Source: Falciphora oryzae (Eukaryota; Ascomycota; Sordariomycetes; Magnaporthales; Magnaporthaceae). Taken from it: a DNA stretch of 64,000 bases. A program made the position numbers and the translations under genes. The stretch lies in assembly GCA_000733355.1 (NCBI GenBank), contig JNVV01000008.1, positions 287,244-351,243 on the forward strand, in the 5' to 3' direction. Shown here in pieces: positions 54,311 through 64,000 of the stretch (position 1 is the first letter of the stretch; each line of letters opens with the position of its first letter). Below the pieces are notes generated by a model that ran no database searches, was not told the DNA's origin, and saw only the letters and a list, made by a program, of their open reading frames with translations.

Positions 54311-55380
54311 TTTGTGTGTGTTCTAGCTTTCCCTGCTCTATCGCTGTCTATGGGGCCGTCTCGATTTCGAGGCGCTCGCTGGTCGTTATCGGTGTCGTCG
54401 CGTGGTCGGGGGCGAAGGAAGGCCGAGATTTGTTTGGTTTGCCTGCAGGGGGAGGGCTGCGGCACAGCGGGCGGATGGACGTGTCCTCTTTGTGGTAGAG
54501 GCGCGCGCGGCGGCAGTGGCGGTGGTGAGGATGGTGACGACAGTTGAAATTGACAGCTCGCCAGATGCTGATTGGAGCCCCTGACTTGGGACGGCAGAAG
54601 CGGGCAGCGGAGCGAGGCTGCAATTCAATCCCAGGCGCCAAAAGTCAAAGCGGCCATGCGCCGTAACTCTCCGTCGGAAGCTTCTAATCTGGACTCACCC
54701 TCGCGCCCGTTAGGATTTTCCACAGCGGTTTGATATCAAATAATAAAATAATTACAGCCATCTCCTCTCACTTCTCACTTATTGGGTTCACTCAGGCGGC
54801 AGAACCGTCAGCATCAATCAAGGACAGTTGAGGACCAGCCCTGGTTCAACCCCCAAAGCTGTGTGCCCAATCGGGGAATTTTGGTATTCCTCAGCGGGCC
54901 GTCAGGGACCCGTCATTGTAAGTTCTGAACTCACCCAAAGACCCCTGACACAGAGCTCGCACTCGGTCCATTGAAAGATGTGAAGTAGGTATTTACGGCT
55001 AACATGGCGAACTGCTTAGAATACTTCCCGTTTGCGGTGCCGTCATGATGGGGTGTCAAACATCGTTGAGCCTTGTTTAAACCCGTCTATTTCAGCGGCC
55101 GAATTGGTGCGACTCGGGCACTGAAATCCTCCCGGCCTGCTAAAACTCGAGGTCGTCACTTGCAGCCGGCCGCATGCGGCGAAATGCAGCCAAATATGGA
55201 TATTTAAACACGATCGAACAACATCTGCAAAAGCCCACTCACACGACACCATCATTCAATACCGCAAACGCTGAAAAAAAGAGAGAACTTTTCTTCCGTT
55301 CCCGTCAATTCGACTTGGACAAAGGCAGCAGCCTTTTGGCGTGCCAGGCGCCCGTCAAAGAAGCCCCCAGATCGCCGCAA
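54311..55380. promoter_or_regulatory. Divergent region SEC22 / ASX-homology gene
   Basis: About 1.07 kb. TATTTAAA at 55201-55208 is a TATA-like element ~180 bp upstream of the preferred start (55381). An in-frame upstream Met at 55174 lies before this element, which argues against that longer start. No gene seen. Confidence 0.45.
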
Positions 55381-56370
55381 ATGCATGACGAGACAATGGC
55401 CGACGGCGATGCCCAAAACCCGCCGCATCGCCTCCTCTCAGAATGCATCCACGTCGAGCTGAGAGGCTCCATGGACGTCGACTCGGCGTCTGAGCCGCTA
55501 GAAGAACTCACAATCATAGCCAGGCCCAAACGTGCCCAGTCTTCTGAGGCCGACTCCTCGGACCTCTCCTCACCACCCTCGTCCCCCATGGCCCCGTCGT
55601 CGGCGGGCAAGGACAGCAAGAAGGCCACCATGTCTCCCGCAAAGGGCGCCGGGAAGGCGCAGAAGAAGAAGGAAGCCTCTCCGGCAGCAGCAGAGAAGGC
55701 GGCGACTCCCAAGAAGAAGTCCGCCTCGCCCACCCCCGCAGCAGCTGGCCGCAAGAAGACGCCCAGGGCCGCCACTCCGGCCGCTGCTGCTGCTCCGGCC
55801 GCCGCTGCTGATGATGCTGGTGGTGGCTCTCCCCCGCCGGCCAAGAAGCCGCGCGCCGCCACCCCGGGCAAGGCGGTCAAGGGGGCGGTCAAGTCCGCGG
55901 CCAGCAAGATCGCGAAACCCGTCCTGACGGCCGCGCAGCGCCGTAGGAAGGCCCGTTGGGCGGCGCCCTCGGTCTACACCAGCACCAGGTCGCCGCTCGC
56001 CGACGGGAAAGTCGACCTGCGCGACATGCTGTGCCACCCGAAGGCCTGGGACGGCCTGTCCAAGGAGCAGCAGGCCAAGCTGTTGGCCGTGATGCCGCCC
56101 CAGTTCGTCAGGGATGCCGGGACGGACGACGCCCGCCCGGACGCGCTGGCGCTGTCCAACAGCGACGACTTCCGCCACGACTGCGCGCGCTACGTGGGCA
56201 ACATCGCCGCGGGCCGCCACGACCCGGAGTGGATCCGGCAGGCGCGCGACGCGCACGACAGGCGCGCCGCGGGCGAGTTTGACGAGTACCTGCGCGCCAA
56301 ATTCAAGGAGGACTTCGAGGTCGGCCCGCCCGAGGGCTTCCCCGGGGACGGGCGCAAACCACGGGGTTAG
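55381..56370 (+). CDS. ASX-homology (DEUBAD-type) domain protein
   Basis: The open frame runs to TAG at 56368-56370. With the Met at 55381 it is 329 aa (alternatives: 55174, 398 aa; 55396). Residues ~50-190 are a Lys/Ala/Pro/Ser-rich disordered segment (PAKGAGKAQKKKEASP; AATPKKKSASP), resembling linker-histone tails and suiting a nuclear, DNA- or chromatin-associated protein. The C-terminal domain is WAAPSVYTSTRSPLADGKVD, LCHPKAWDGLSKEQQAKLLAVM, DARPDALALSNSDDFRHDCA and RHDPEWIRQARDAHDRRAAG. This matches the fungal Asx homology domain, the DEUBAD-like fold that in animal ASXL binds BAP1-type H2A deubiquitinases. The fungal partner is unknown. Family assignment is from remembered domain pattern. 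Confidence 0.82.
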   Translation: MHDETMADGDAQNPPHRLLSECIHVELRGSMDVDSASEPLEELTIIARPKRAQSSEADSSDLSSPPSSPMAPSSAGKDSKKATMSPAKGAGKAQKKKEASPAAAEKAATPKKKSASPTPAAAGRKKTPRAATPAAAAAPAAAADDAGGGSPPPAKKPRAATPGKAVKGAVKSAASKIAKPVLTAAQRRRKARWAAPSVYTSTRSPLADGKVDLRDMLCHPKAWDGLSKEQQAKLLAVMPPQFVRDAGTDDARPDALALSNSDDFRHDCARYVGNIAAGRHDPEWIRQARDAHDRRAAGEFDEYLRAKFKEDFEVGPPEGFPGDGRKPRG

Positions 56371-56737
56371 GAGGATGGAGGGAAGAAGTGAGAGGGGGAT
56401 AAGTGGGCAGCCGGCGTCGCGACAGGAACGGGCGTTTGTAAGAGGGTCAGATTTGGAGACTGCAGAACCAGGGGCGGGCTACCTGACGGCCTGAGGGAGC
56501 AACCGGTATTTGATTTTTGGGAGTATGTAACTTTGGGGGTCTCGGCCGCACGACGGCTACTTTGCTTTTTTGTCCTTTTTGCTTAGTTCCTACATGTTTC
56601 TATGGCTTTTCTTTTTTTTTTTTTTGCTTGTATAGATGATACCCGGGTTTGCCGGATAAAATCCCTTTCCCAGCCGAGGTCGGCGACGAAGAGGGGGTTT
56701 GCTTTATCCAGGAACCAAGAGAAAAGAGAGATCAGGG
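56371..56737. other. Convergent intergenic region
   Basis: About 370 bp of 3'UTR-like DNA with a T13 run near 56611-56623. No gene seen. Confidence 0.5.
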
Positions 56738-58467
56738 TCAGAAAACCCTTTCAGCGTAGCGAATCTCCATCTTGTCGCTGAGGTCAAAGACAGTGATCAG
56801 GTTCTGCATGAAGACGTCGCCCAGGATATATGGGAAGCCGTCCGTGTAGTCGATAACCCGATGCGCACTGTCCCCGGCTGTTGATGGAAGCAGCTAGCTC
56901 TTTTTGGTGGGTGTTTAATGTCAGTGCTGGGCTGATGTCCTTTGAGCTTCCGAGAAAAAGCGAAGCGACGTTCCGTAAGGGAGCAGGTTTAACGTCGTGC
57001 CGCTATCCACGAGATGAATGCCGGCGTGGAGGCGTGGAGGGTGCGCTGCGAGTTGTTGTAGGCAAAAGCGTCTGGGACCACGGTGTAGTAGGAGTAGTCG
57101 GTCACGCCGTCGATCCTGCGCAGCTATATGGTACGGTTCCTCGAAGACTCGGTGTTTTATCGGGGCGTCGAGGTCTAGATGATACCCAGACGAGTATCTG
57201 GGCAAGGAGCTAACCCTCTCGATCGGGGTCGTGGCCCAGGCTCCCGTGGTCTTCACTTGGGGCGGGACGCCGCCAAAGGCGATGAGCGACTCGGAGGAGT
57301 TGCGGTGGAGGGCCAGGCTGAAGACGGCGTTCTTGATCTGCCTGTTGATCGTGGTCACCAGTGAGTCGTACGTGACCTGCCTCGCTCGGCCGTCGGGGCC
57401 CCTTGTGCCGTCGGAGCTGGCCGTGGGGGCAGGGAGACCCAGCCCGAGGATGCCGCTGCTGATGTTGTCGCCGAGCCACATGCCCTTGGTCGCGAGTGCG
57501 ACCTGCTGCCGGGCCACGCTGATGTTGGCGGCTTTGAGGCTGCAGGCAGATGGGAGGGATGGCGACTCTTCTTGTCAGCAAATTTCAGGGGAGTTTGGCG
57601 AGACGGCCGAGTGCGGCGCCATCAAGCTCACCCTGTAAGTCCCACCTCGCCGCTCAGGAAGGGGCCGTTTGAGTTTCTGTACTGCGCAGGGCCTTAGATA
57701 TCAGACGCCGCAGCTGAGGGACTCCCATGCCTACCTGTAAAAAAAACAACAACTTGAAGAGGGAGTTCAAGTAGCCCACAGTGATGTTAAAGTGTAGGGG
57801 CGATGCGCCACCGGACAATGCGCCCCTAAACACCGGCCCGAACTCGCATGCCTCGAACGGCACTCGTTGGCGACGGGAGTTGACGCACTCGAAGCCTTTG
57901 TAAATCAGTATCTCATCCTTCAGACGCGGCAGCAGGACTAATCCAGCAAGACCTACCAGACTTGACAAACCACGTGTCACTGCTCCCGGTGTCGATGATC
58001 AGGTTATACCCCTCGCCGCCGATCCCAGCAGGAGTGATATACCTGCGACATACTTCCGTCAGTCTTCTTCTCTGTTTATGAGAGGAGAGGGGGCCAAAAC
58101 AGCACGGACTCGACCTGACTTTAAGCGTTGACAGCCGGCCCGACAACCTCCGCCACCGGCTCGTCGTCAGCCACCCAGACCTCGCGCCCACCGATGCCGT
58201 GCTGCCGACGGTGCACGGCGACGGGCCGCCTGGCGTCCTGCGACTTGTAATCCAGCAAGCCATCTATGCTCCGGAAGCCGACCCGAGAGGGCGCGTCGGA
58301 GCCGTGGCGGATCCGGCGCTGGAGGCGCAGAACGTCCGAGTCCGCAGCGGCCGCAGGGGCGCGCCTGTCCAGTGGGAGGGCAGGAGAGCCGAGGGCGACG
58401 CCGGCGAAGAAAAGGAGGCAGTGCCTAGCACGCAGCGGATGGTGGGAGACGAAACCATCATTTCCAT
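56738..58467 (-). pseudogene. Decayed pepsin-like (A1) aspartic protease
   Basis: Minus-strand remnant of a secreted aspartic protease. A signal-peptide-like segment (LLFFAGVALGSPA) and propeptide lie at ~58430-58120. The first catalytic motif is IIDTGSSDTWFV (~57975-58010). VALATKGMWLGDN and SGILGLGLP follow, then the second catalytic motif VDSGTTLNLLP (~56985-57015) and the C-terminal strand YILGDVFMQNL (~56800). Plausible introns remain at 57896-57956, 57682-57779 and 57540-57631. Damage: frame change in the signal peptide (~58420-58432), an extra base creating TAA at ~58121, two one-base changes that put ~110 bp before the second motif out of frame, and loss of ~70 residues between the second motif and the C-terminus. 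I see no in-frame start. Several indels could be sequence errors; the internal loss is harder to explain that way. Confidence 0.78.
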
Positions 58468-58655
58468 GACCCCAGCTCGAGCCCGGTCTTGCTGCAATCC
58501 AAGGACAGGATTTCCAGCTTCCCAGGCCGTGTATCGTCTAGCTGCTCCCAGAGTTGCGAGGGGCGGCTCTACACGACAGAAGCATGGCCGGTCTTTGGTT
58601 GTACTTCTTCTTCACTCCTTCATGTACCAACAGATTGACTCATGATTAGCCATCC

Positions 58656-60643
58656 TCAAATCGCAGCGCCTGCTTCCCTTTTGTCCCTGATCCAAATCTT
58701 AGTCTTGCTCCAAGGCATCGAGTCCCAGACCCAAATCAAGTAAGACACCCCAAGCATGAAAATCGTGCATCCGGCCGTGGCGCCTAGCCCCTGCTCCCAC
58801 CCGTCGACCTTCACCCAGTCCATCCCAAAAATGGACATGACAAAAGACGCAGGTAGGTAGAAAAAAGCAGCTACCGATACGCGCCCCAGTTCTCTAGTCA
58901 GAGAGAAAGAATTTTCTGACCCCTTTGCCATCATCTCTGTCCTGATCGTGAGGACGCCCTCCCTGGCCTTTGCTGACAACGCCAACCCGCGCTCGGCGAG
59001 ATGTCGATAGTCCACGAGGAGCCTTCGGTGAATCACGTCACTGATCTCTCGATCCGACCGCCCTTTCCTCTGATGGCCCGTCTCCTGCAAGAAGATGGAT
59101 GCGGCTGATCCGGCAGATGAGGCCTTGCGGCCAGCCGATTGGGAAGAGTTTTCTGCAGCCCTGGGCCAATCGAGCCGTTCCTCGTCCTCGAGCAGCTGCA
59201 GGACCTCGCGAAAATGCTCCGTGTACCTGCCGATGACGCCCTGGATATAGACTAGGGAGCCCACGGACCACTCCTGCTGTCTCTGGAAAGAGCGGATGGC
59301 GTTGTCGACGTGAGCCTGCAACAGGTTGAGGAGCTGGTTTCCCGAGCTCGCCGCAAGCATGAGCAGCTCGCTCAAGGCGTAAAAGGCATCAACGCGGCAG
59401 ATCCGACCGTCGAGCGTGGCCCCGTACTGGCTGGGGAGAAGGGAGATGGTCGGACCGCTTTGTGCAGGTGCAGGGGTTGCCATGCCGCCTTGTGGAGGCG
59501 GTGTTGGGGCCTGTAGCCGCGTCGAAGGGTCTATAGCCATGTCGTCTCTGTGGCAGATGAGAGGTAGAAAAGGGTCATGCTGCGGCTGACTGCTAGAGCC
59601 CGGCAGCCTGGGCTGATCCAACCATCGAGGTGGAGGATCCGTGCCGAATCCTTGTCCCGCGTCAGACCAGATCGTACCCGGTAGTTACCAGAGCTCTTTG
59701 TTAGCTTCAATCATGACAGTGGCCATAAAGCCATGCTGTATTAATAAACCAGAATCAAGAGAACCTAGAGACACTTACCAAGCCATCCACCACCCTTCCT
59801 CTTGGAGACAAAAATCGAGATGTCCTGCTCAATCACCGATGTCGTCTCGTCCAGAACCACATGGGAGCGCACGATCGAGATGCCGTCCCGATTCTGAGCG
59901 TGAAGGCCTTGGAGATATGCCATGGTGTCCTCCTGCTCGGTATCTCGACGCGTGCGCAGCTCACCATCACTGAGCGCCACGCTGCGTGTACAGATGGTGG
60001 GAATTTTGAGGGTCCGGACACGACTCCGGGAAGAAGGGAGCGGCGGAAGGTCGTAGAACTCGCGAGGCTCGAGGAAGCTGAGGTGCCGCCGCAGCAGCTC
60101 GGGGTCCAGCCTCAGCCCCGCGGCGAGCACGCGGAGCTTGTCTCGAGGCTGCCAGCCCTGCAGAAACACGAGCGCACCAGTCGGGCCATCGTGGCAGGCT
60201 GGAGGGATCGACAGGTCTGTAATGTGCTTCAGGTTATGGAGCGTGCTGATTTCGGGGTTCTGGTCGCCCTTGTACAGATGCACATACACGGGGGGACTGC
60301 TGGTGGGAGATGGGGGCGCGGCGGGAGCCTGGTGCGTATCCCAGACGTGGGCCTCATGGGGGGTTGCCAGGAACTGGTTGAGAAACCGATAGTGCTCCCC
60401 CGAGAAGAGATATGCATCTTTGCTTCGGACAGCAAATGCTCGGATGTATTCTGCGTATGACGCCCGCTGCCCACCTGGAGAGCGCCATAACCGAGTGATT
60501 AGCGAATGCACTTGCCTATCTATAAGAAGCATGTGTGGCGCCTCGAACGAGAGACCAGGGGGATTTGGGGCTGGGGCTCGGCATACTATCGTCTGTGGCC
60601 ATCGTCGGACGCCTGAGTGGGGACAGGGGAATAGCCCCCCCAT
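58656..60643 (-). CDS. CorA-like magnesium transporter family protein (two exons)
   Basis: Minus-strand exons 60643-59779 and 59650-58656; 1860 nt, 619 aa. The 128-nt intron runs from donor GTAAGT to acceptor ACAAG, joining GGGWLG to FGTDPPPRW. The N-terminal two-thirds is the cytosolic CorA domain seen in fungal accessory members: YAEYIRAFAVRSKDAYLF, LNQFLATPHEAHVW, EFYDLPPLP and DISIFVSKRKGGG. A long helix (~ISDVIHRRLLVDYRHLAERG) leads to two transmembrane segments, VSVAAFFYLPASFVMSIFGM and GCTIFMLGVSYLIWVW. The loop between them normally holds GMN; here it is GMD (IFGMDW), so Mg2+ selectivity is doubtful. The start is uncertain: ATG at 60643 chosen, with a later Met (MLLIDRQ) also possible and a missed 5' exon conceivable. 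Confidence 0.75.
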
Positions 60644-61591
60644 CAACACTCGAGTTTTCCACGGCAGACACGTTGAAGATCTCTTAAGTCAGCTCAGAGT
60701 GCTTTTGTTGAGTAGATGGGAGAAGAGAGTGAACAAAGCGCAACAGAATCGGAGTTATGGGTTTAGCTCTACTCTTTGGATGCAATCATCTTTTAACATC
60801 GTGAAGGTCTTCACCTTCTGCTTCACTTCGATTCAGGGCTGCCTGCCGCTGTTGCACGCCCACGACATCCTGGAAACTGTGCTGGATGCGTGAACATTGT
60901 GTTCCACCTGTTTTGTCGCACAACACAGCCCCCATCAGCTTTGCACGGAGCTGGTGAAGCATATAGTTTGTGCCATTTATCCAGCACGTTGCACCTACAC
61001 GAACGCTGTGCACCTGCCAACGGTCCTAACAGGTCCCGGCTCGCACCGCCACGGGCACGGGACTTTGGCCCCTAGATTAGATAGCTAGGGGTGAGGTAGA
61101 GGGACGGATCATCGATTTGCCACTTCATCATTTGCCTGTCTGTCGACCGATCCTTTGGGCCTGTCGGTCCTTCATTCTGGTGCGTTTATTCAGGCCCCCC
61201 CTTTTTTTCCCCTTTCTTTCTCCCAAAACCGTGTGTCACCCAATACCGTGTGAGAGAATGTTTGGGGTCCCGCGCTATGGTAGGCAACTGAGGACTGTAA
61301 ATGGTAAGCGGGCTGTCGCGCAACGCTGCATGCAACGACTACTACATGACGTCGGCTGGCTGTCTTTTGCCATGCGCGCCGCCTCTCCTGCCTCGCGCAC
61401 GACAGACATCGTGCATGCACCAGCAGCCAACTAACAATCGCTGTCTGCCTGCTGCCACAAGCTTTGTGCTTATCAAGGCGACCGACCACGACAGCCTGCT
61501 TCACCGCGCACATAAATCCACGGTCTGTCGGACCACCCTCGCCCTTTTTTCGACACTTGATCCACCTTTCCTCCACCGTCGTGTCGTCACC
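60644..61591. other. Divergent intergenic region, CorA-like / SDR genes
   Basis: About 950 bp. No supported gene. Pyrimidine-rich tracts at ~61196-61230 and CCACC-rich leader directly before the ATG at 61592. Confidence 0.45.
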
Positions 61592-62752
61592 ATGGCTGTC
61601 AGGAGTGTCCTCATCATTGGTAGGTAGCTGACTATCCTTCCTCTTTCTCTTCCATAGCACCCAGGCCGATCTTTGAGTGACTGGGAGACGCAGAGAGCCG
61701 TGTGACGGGCTGCCCAAACTCTCTGCCAGACGCTTGAAATCATCCGAAAACGCGAAAATGGGCCGCGCGCCATGGTTTTTTTCCCCTCATTTTCTTTTTT
61801 CTCTTCTTTTTTCCCTTTCTCCTTTTTCCCTTTCCTTTTTTTACGCCTAACGCTAACAGCTCGGCTGACTAGGCGCCAACCGCGGCATTGGCCTGAACCT
61901 GCTCAGGTCGTTCAAGGCGGCAGACTGGGATGTCATTGGAACCACCCGGCCCCAGAGCCGAACTGACCCCTCGGTGAAGGATGTGTGATTCATCCCGGAA
62001 GCCTTTGTGTGCCATCAAATGCCCGCTTCAAATCAGCCTTGCCACGCCTCACTTATCATCTGGTCTCTTAACTCGCTCGGTTTTCTTTTCCCAATCTGAC
62101 ACATGATATAGCTCCAAGCCACCGGCGCAAACATTCTGGAGGTCGACTATTTGGAAGAGTCGACGATCGAGAAAGCCGTCACCAGCTATGGCGAGGACAA
62201 GAAGCTCGACATTCTCGTCAACGTGGGCGGTAAGACAACATGCTCCAGCTGCTGGTAAAACTTGATACTAACCACACAGCTAGGTCTGACCCCGAACCCA
62301 AAGCCCTGGAGCGAGCAGACCGGCGATCTCCTTGTGGAGAGGTTCTGCGTCATGGCGGTTGTACGTAAATTTCTTGTGGCGCTTGCTTTGTCTTTCTGCG
62401 AAACCCTCATTTCTAACACGTACTTTTGTCGTCTGACTGGCAGGGCCCTTTCCTTGCCATCAAGCACTTCCTGCCACTGCTCGAGCGCGCCCCAGAGCCC
62501 AAAATCATCAACATCTCCTCTACTTTCGGCTCAGTGACCGACAACACCTTCGCCACGTGCATGGCATACCGGGCGGCCAAGGCGGCCCTGAACCAGGAAG
62601 TCGTGACCCTGGCGCCTTCATTAAATGGGATGGCGGTCGGCTGCGGTTCTGAGTATCCTCCGCCGGAGCGGGCCGGAAGAAAACCAGAGTGCTTAGGGGC
62701 TTCGAGAGCACAGAATTGTAGGAGAGCGTACGGATGGCCCACTAAACCTTGA
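61592..62752 (+). CDS. Short-chain dehydrogenase, C-factor-like, with abnormal 3' end (five exons)
   Basis: Exons 61592-61619, 61873-61982, 62112-62229, 62284-62360 and 62444-62752; 642 nt, 213 aa. Donors are GTAGGT, GTGTGA, GTAAGA and GTACGT. The SDR motifs are intact: GANRGIG (cofactor loop; joined across intron 1), LDILVNVGGLTPNPKPW (the NAG-type strand), IINISSTFGS (catalytic Ser) and YRAAKAALN (YxxxK). After NQEVVTLAP the frame leaves the family pattern. It should continue with a PG-containing strand and ~50 more residues, but instead reads a Pro/Arg-rich stretch to a TGA at 62750-62752. The 3' end is therefore probably lost or mutated, and activity is doubtful. Family members are NAD(P)-dependent reductases with varied substrates. 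Confidence 0.65.
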
Positions 62753-63066
62753 CGCTACAATCACCGGACGTATCCAGTCTCAACTGCATCTAATCTGCCC
62801 CGGTCCTCGAAGCGCACCTCGTGCTGCGTCCAAGCACAGCAGAGCCCGCTGACGTCGTCGACTGGATTAAAGAGCACAAGATGATTCCTCCGCTTCAGCG
62901 GCTGGCTGTTACCGTCGGCCTTTTCGACCGTGCTGCCATGACCCCCACCCCTTTCCTGCCACCGCAAGACTGGATGATGTACGTGGCCGTGTCATCCGCT
63001 GTTCGAGGTGCCCGCAGCTTGCAATTTAGATGAATCGACGGAGGATGTCCTGCGATAGTCAACGGG
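62753..63066 (+). other. Coding-like fragment of unknown origin downstream of the SDR
   Basis: From the stop at 62791-62793 to the TGA at 63031-63033 one frame gives ~79 residues with well-structured content (VVDWIKEHKMIPPLQRLAVT, VGLFDRAAM, FLPPQDWMMYVAV). It is better than typical intergenic noise, yet I do not recognise it and it lacks a clear start. It may be the displaced end of the SDR gene's neighbour or a remnant of another gene. Confidence 0.3.
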
Positions 63067-64000
63067 CTATAGCGAACCCCCGCGCCGCGGGTTCATCCCG
63101 CACGCCATTCCCGTCTGTGCGCGCGCGTGCTCGGTACTGTCCAGAAGCTTGAGACGCAAGTCGTAGTGGGCCTGCGCGAAGCGGAGCGACTCTTCCATGC
63201 CCTCACCCATCTGGTTGATCACTGCGGCAAGCGCAAAAAGGACGTCGGCGTGGACTTCGTCCAAGGCAGATCCCTCCTTCTGACGGATCTCGTGCACCTC
63301 GAGGTAAAACTCTTTGGCAGCATACGCGTCGTTGCGTTCGAAAAGATACCTATGCCCGATAGAGACGATTAGTCCCATTACATATCTGAGAAACTAGGCA
63401 GGTGGTAGTGACCCCTGGGCGTGTCTCAAAGGCTGGATAGATTGATCGATCGAATTTTCCCCTGTTCGATTGTTTTATACGCACCATCCAGCGAAAAGGA
63501 GGAGCTTAGCAAAGAGTGCTTTCGTGGCTGAGTCCCTGGGGCCTGGAACTGGCGACTTCATCACATCTCTGACATGTTGGATGTGTGGCAAGAGCTCTTC
63601 AGATGCATCCCATGTTGCCGTGTTGTGACCGAACTGAAGGAACCCAGTTGGCCAGGCCTCGGCCAAGAGGGACATGGTGAAACGGATCGTCGAAGTTATT
63701 TCGGTTGCTGACATCTGGGTTTGCACAACATCTTGAACCAGACGGTGAAGTGCGATCTTGGCCCCGACCTTGTCCCTCTTGACTCTCTTGACTAGAGACA
63801 CACTTAGAAGATCGGTCCGTCCGTCAATGAAGCTATTTTCGGTTGCTGGAAAGTCCACCGGTTGGTTTTCCAACTTCTTCGGCTGCAGCAGCTTTTCTCC
63901 GATGGCGTCAGGATTGAGGAAGGAGAGGACCTTCAGGAGCGCTAGCGATGATGGAGTGAGGGTTTCCAATGCCCACACGGTGGCGAGAGAGTGCTTATAG
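63067..64000 (-). CDS. NB-ARC/TPR (fungal NLR-type) protein, C-terminal part, runs off the window
   Basis: Minus-strand exons 64000-63485 (open at the window edge) and 63349-63067. The 135-nt intron has donor GTGCGT and acceptor CATAG and joins LLLFAGW to YLFERNDAYAAKEFY. The visible start, YKHSLATVWALETLTPSSLA and LLKVLSFLNPDAIGEKLL, is the pattern that follows the NB-ARC ATPase in fungal NB-ARC-TPR proteins, with the winged-helix-like segment ALHRLVQDVVQTQM. TPR-like helices follow (AYAAKEFYLEVHEIRQKEGS; EESLRFAQAHYDLRLKLLD). The protein ends soon after at GMNPRRGGSL, after only two or three TPR-like units, shorter than I expect, so it may be truncated. The ATPase would lie beyond 64000. 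Expected role: self/non-self recognition or signalling STAND protein. Confidence 0.72.

Overview
The window reads as chromosomal DNA of a filamentous ascomycete (Pezizomycotina). I favour a Sordariomycete, but the sequence alone does not fix genus or species. The evidence is a set of eukaryotic housekeeping genes of fungal type, short introns of about 60-160 nt with GTRNGY donors and CTRAC branch sites, GC-rich third codon positions, long CT-rich leaders, and single-gene rather than operonic layout. It is a draft assembly. There are two N gaps (10326-10366 and 48018-48139), and at least two genes show paired one-base indels at homopolymers.

Layout. 1-209 is the 3' end of an unidentified gene. 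1684-4998 encodes a one-span membrane protein with a very long disordered tail. 5746-6855 is a leaderless GH18 (chitinase-like) protein. 10582-11601 (-) is a saccharopine-dehydrogenase-like Rossmann protein with two compensating frameshifts. 14684-14917 is a 53-residue protein with a repeated GRSGYN motif. 15377-17426 (-) is the mitochondrial tRNA-modification GTPase MSS1/MnmE, diverging from MAK16 (17860-19034). Next come an MSO1-like exocytosis protein, the Rab-GAP GYP7, phosphoserine aminotransferase (-), a polyQ SDR-fold pseudoenzyme, TRAPP-II subunit TRS120, the fused PABA synthase, VPS55 (-), proteasome alpha-6 (PRE5), a LOG-family protein (-), a CLPTM1-family membrane protein broken by a false gap, a two-zinc-finger protein ending in a CaaX box, SEC22 (-), and a fungal ASX-homology (DEUBAD-type) protein.

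The last 7.5 kb (56.4-64 kb) looks different. It holds a decayed pepsin-like aspartic protease, a CorA-like transporter with an altered GMN motif, an SDR gene whose 3' end is lost, an unidentified coding-like fragment, and the C-terminal end of an NB-ARC/TPR (fungal NLR-type) gene running off the window edge. I regard this as an accessory, turning-over segment next to a conserved housekeeping block.

Functionally, five genes serve membrane traffic (MSO1, GYP7, TRS120, VPS55, SEC22). Others cover ribosome assembly and mitochondrial translation (MAK16, MSS1), serine and folate biosynthesis, and protein turnover. Spliced gene models were built by eye from splice sites, reading frame and family alignment from memory. 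Spliced lengths quoted are multiples of three. No database search was run.
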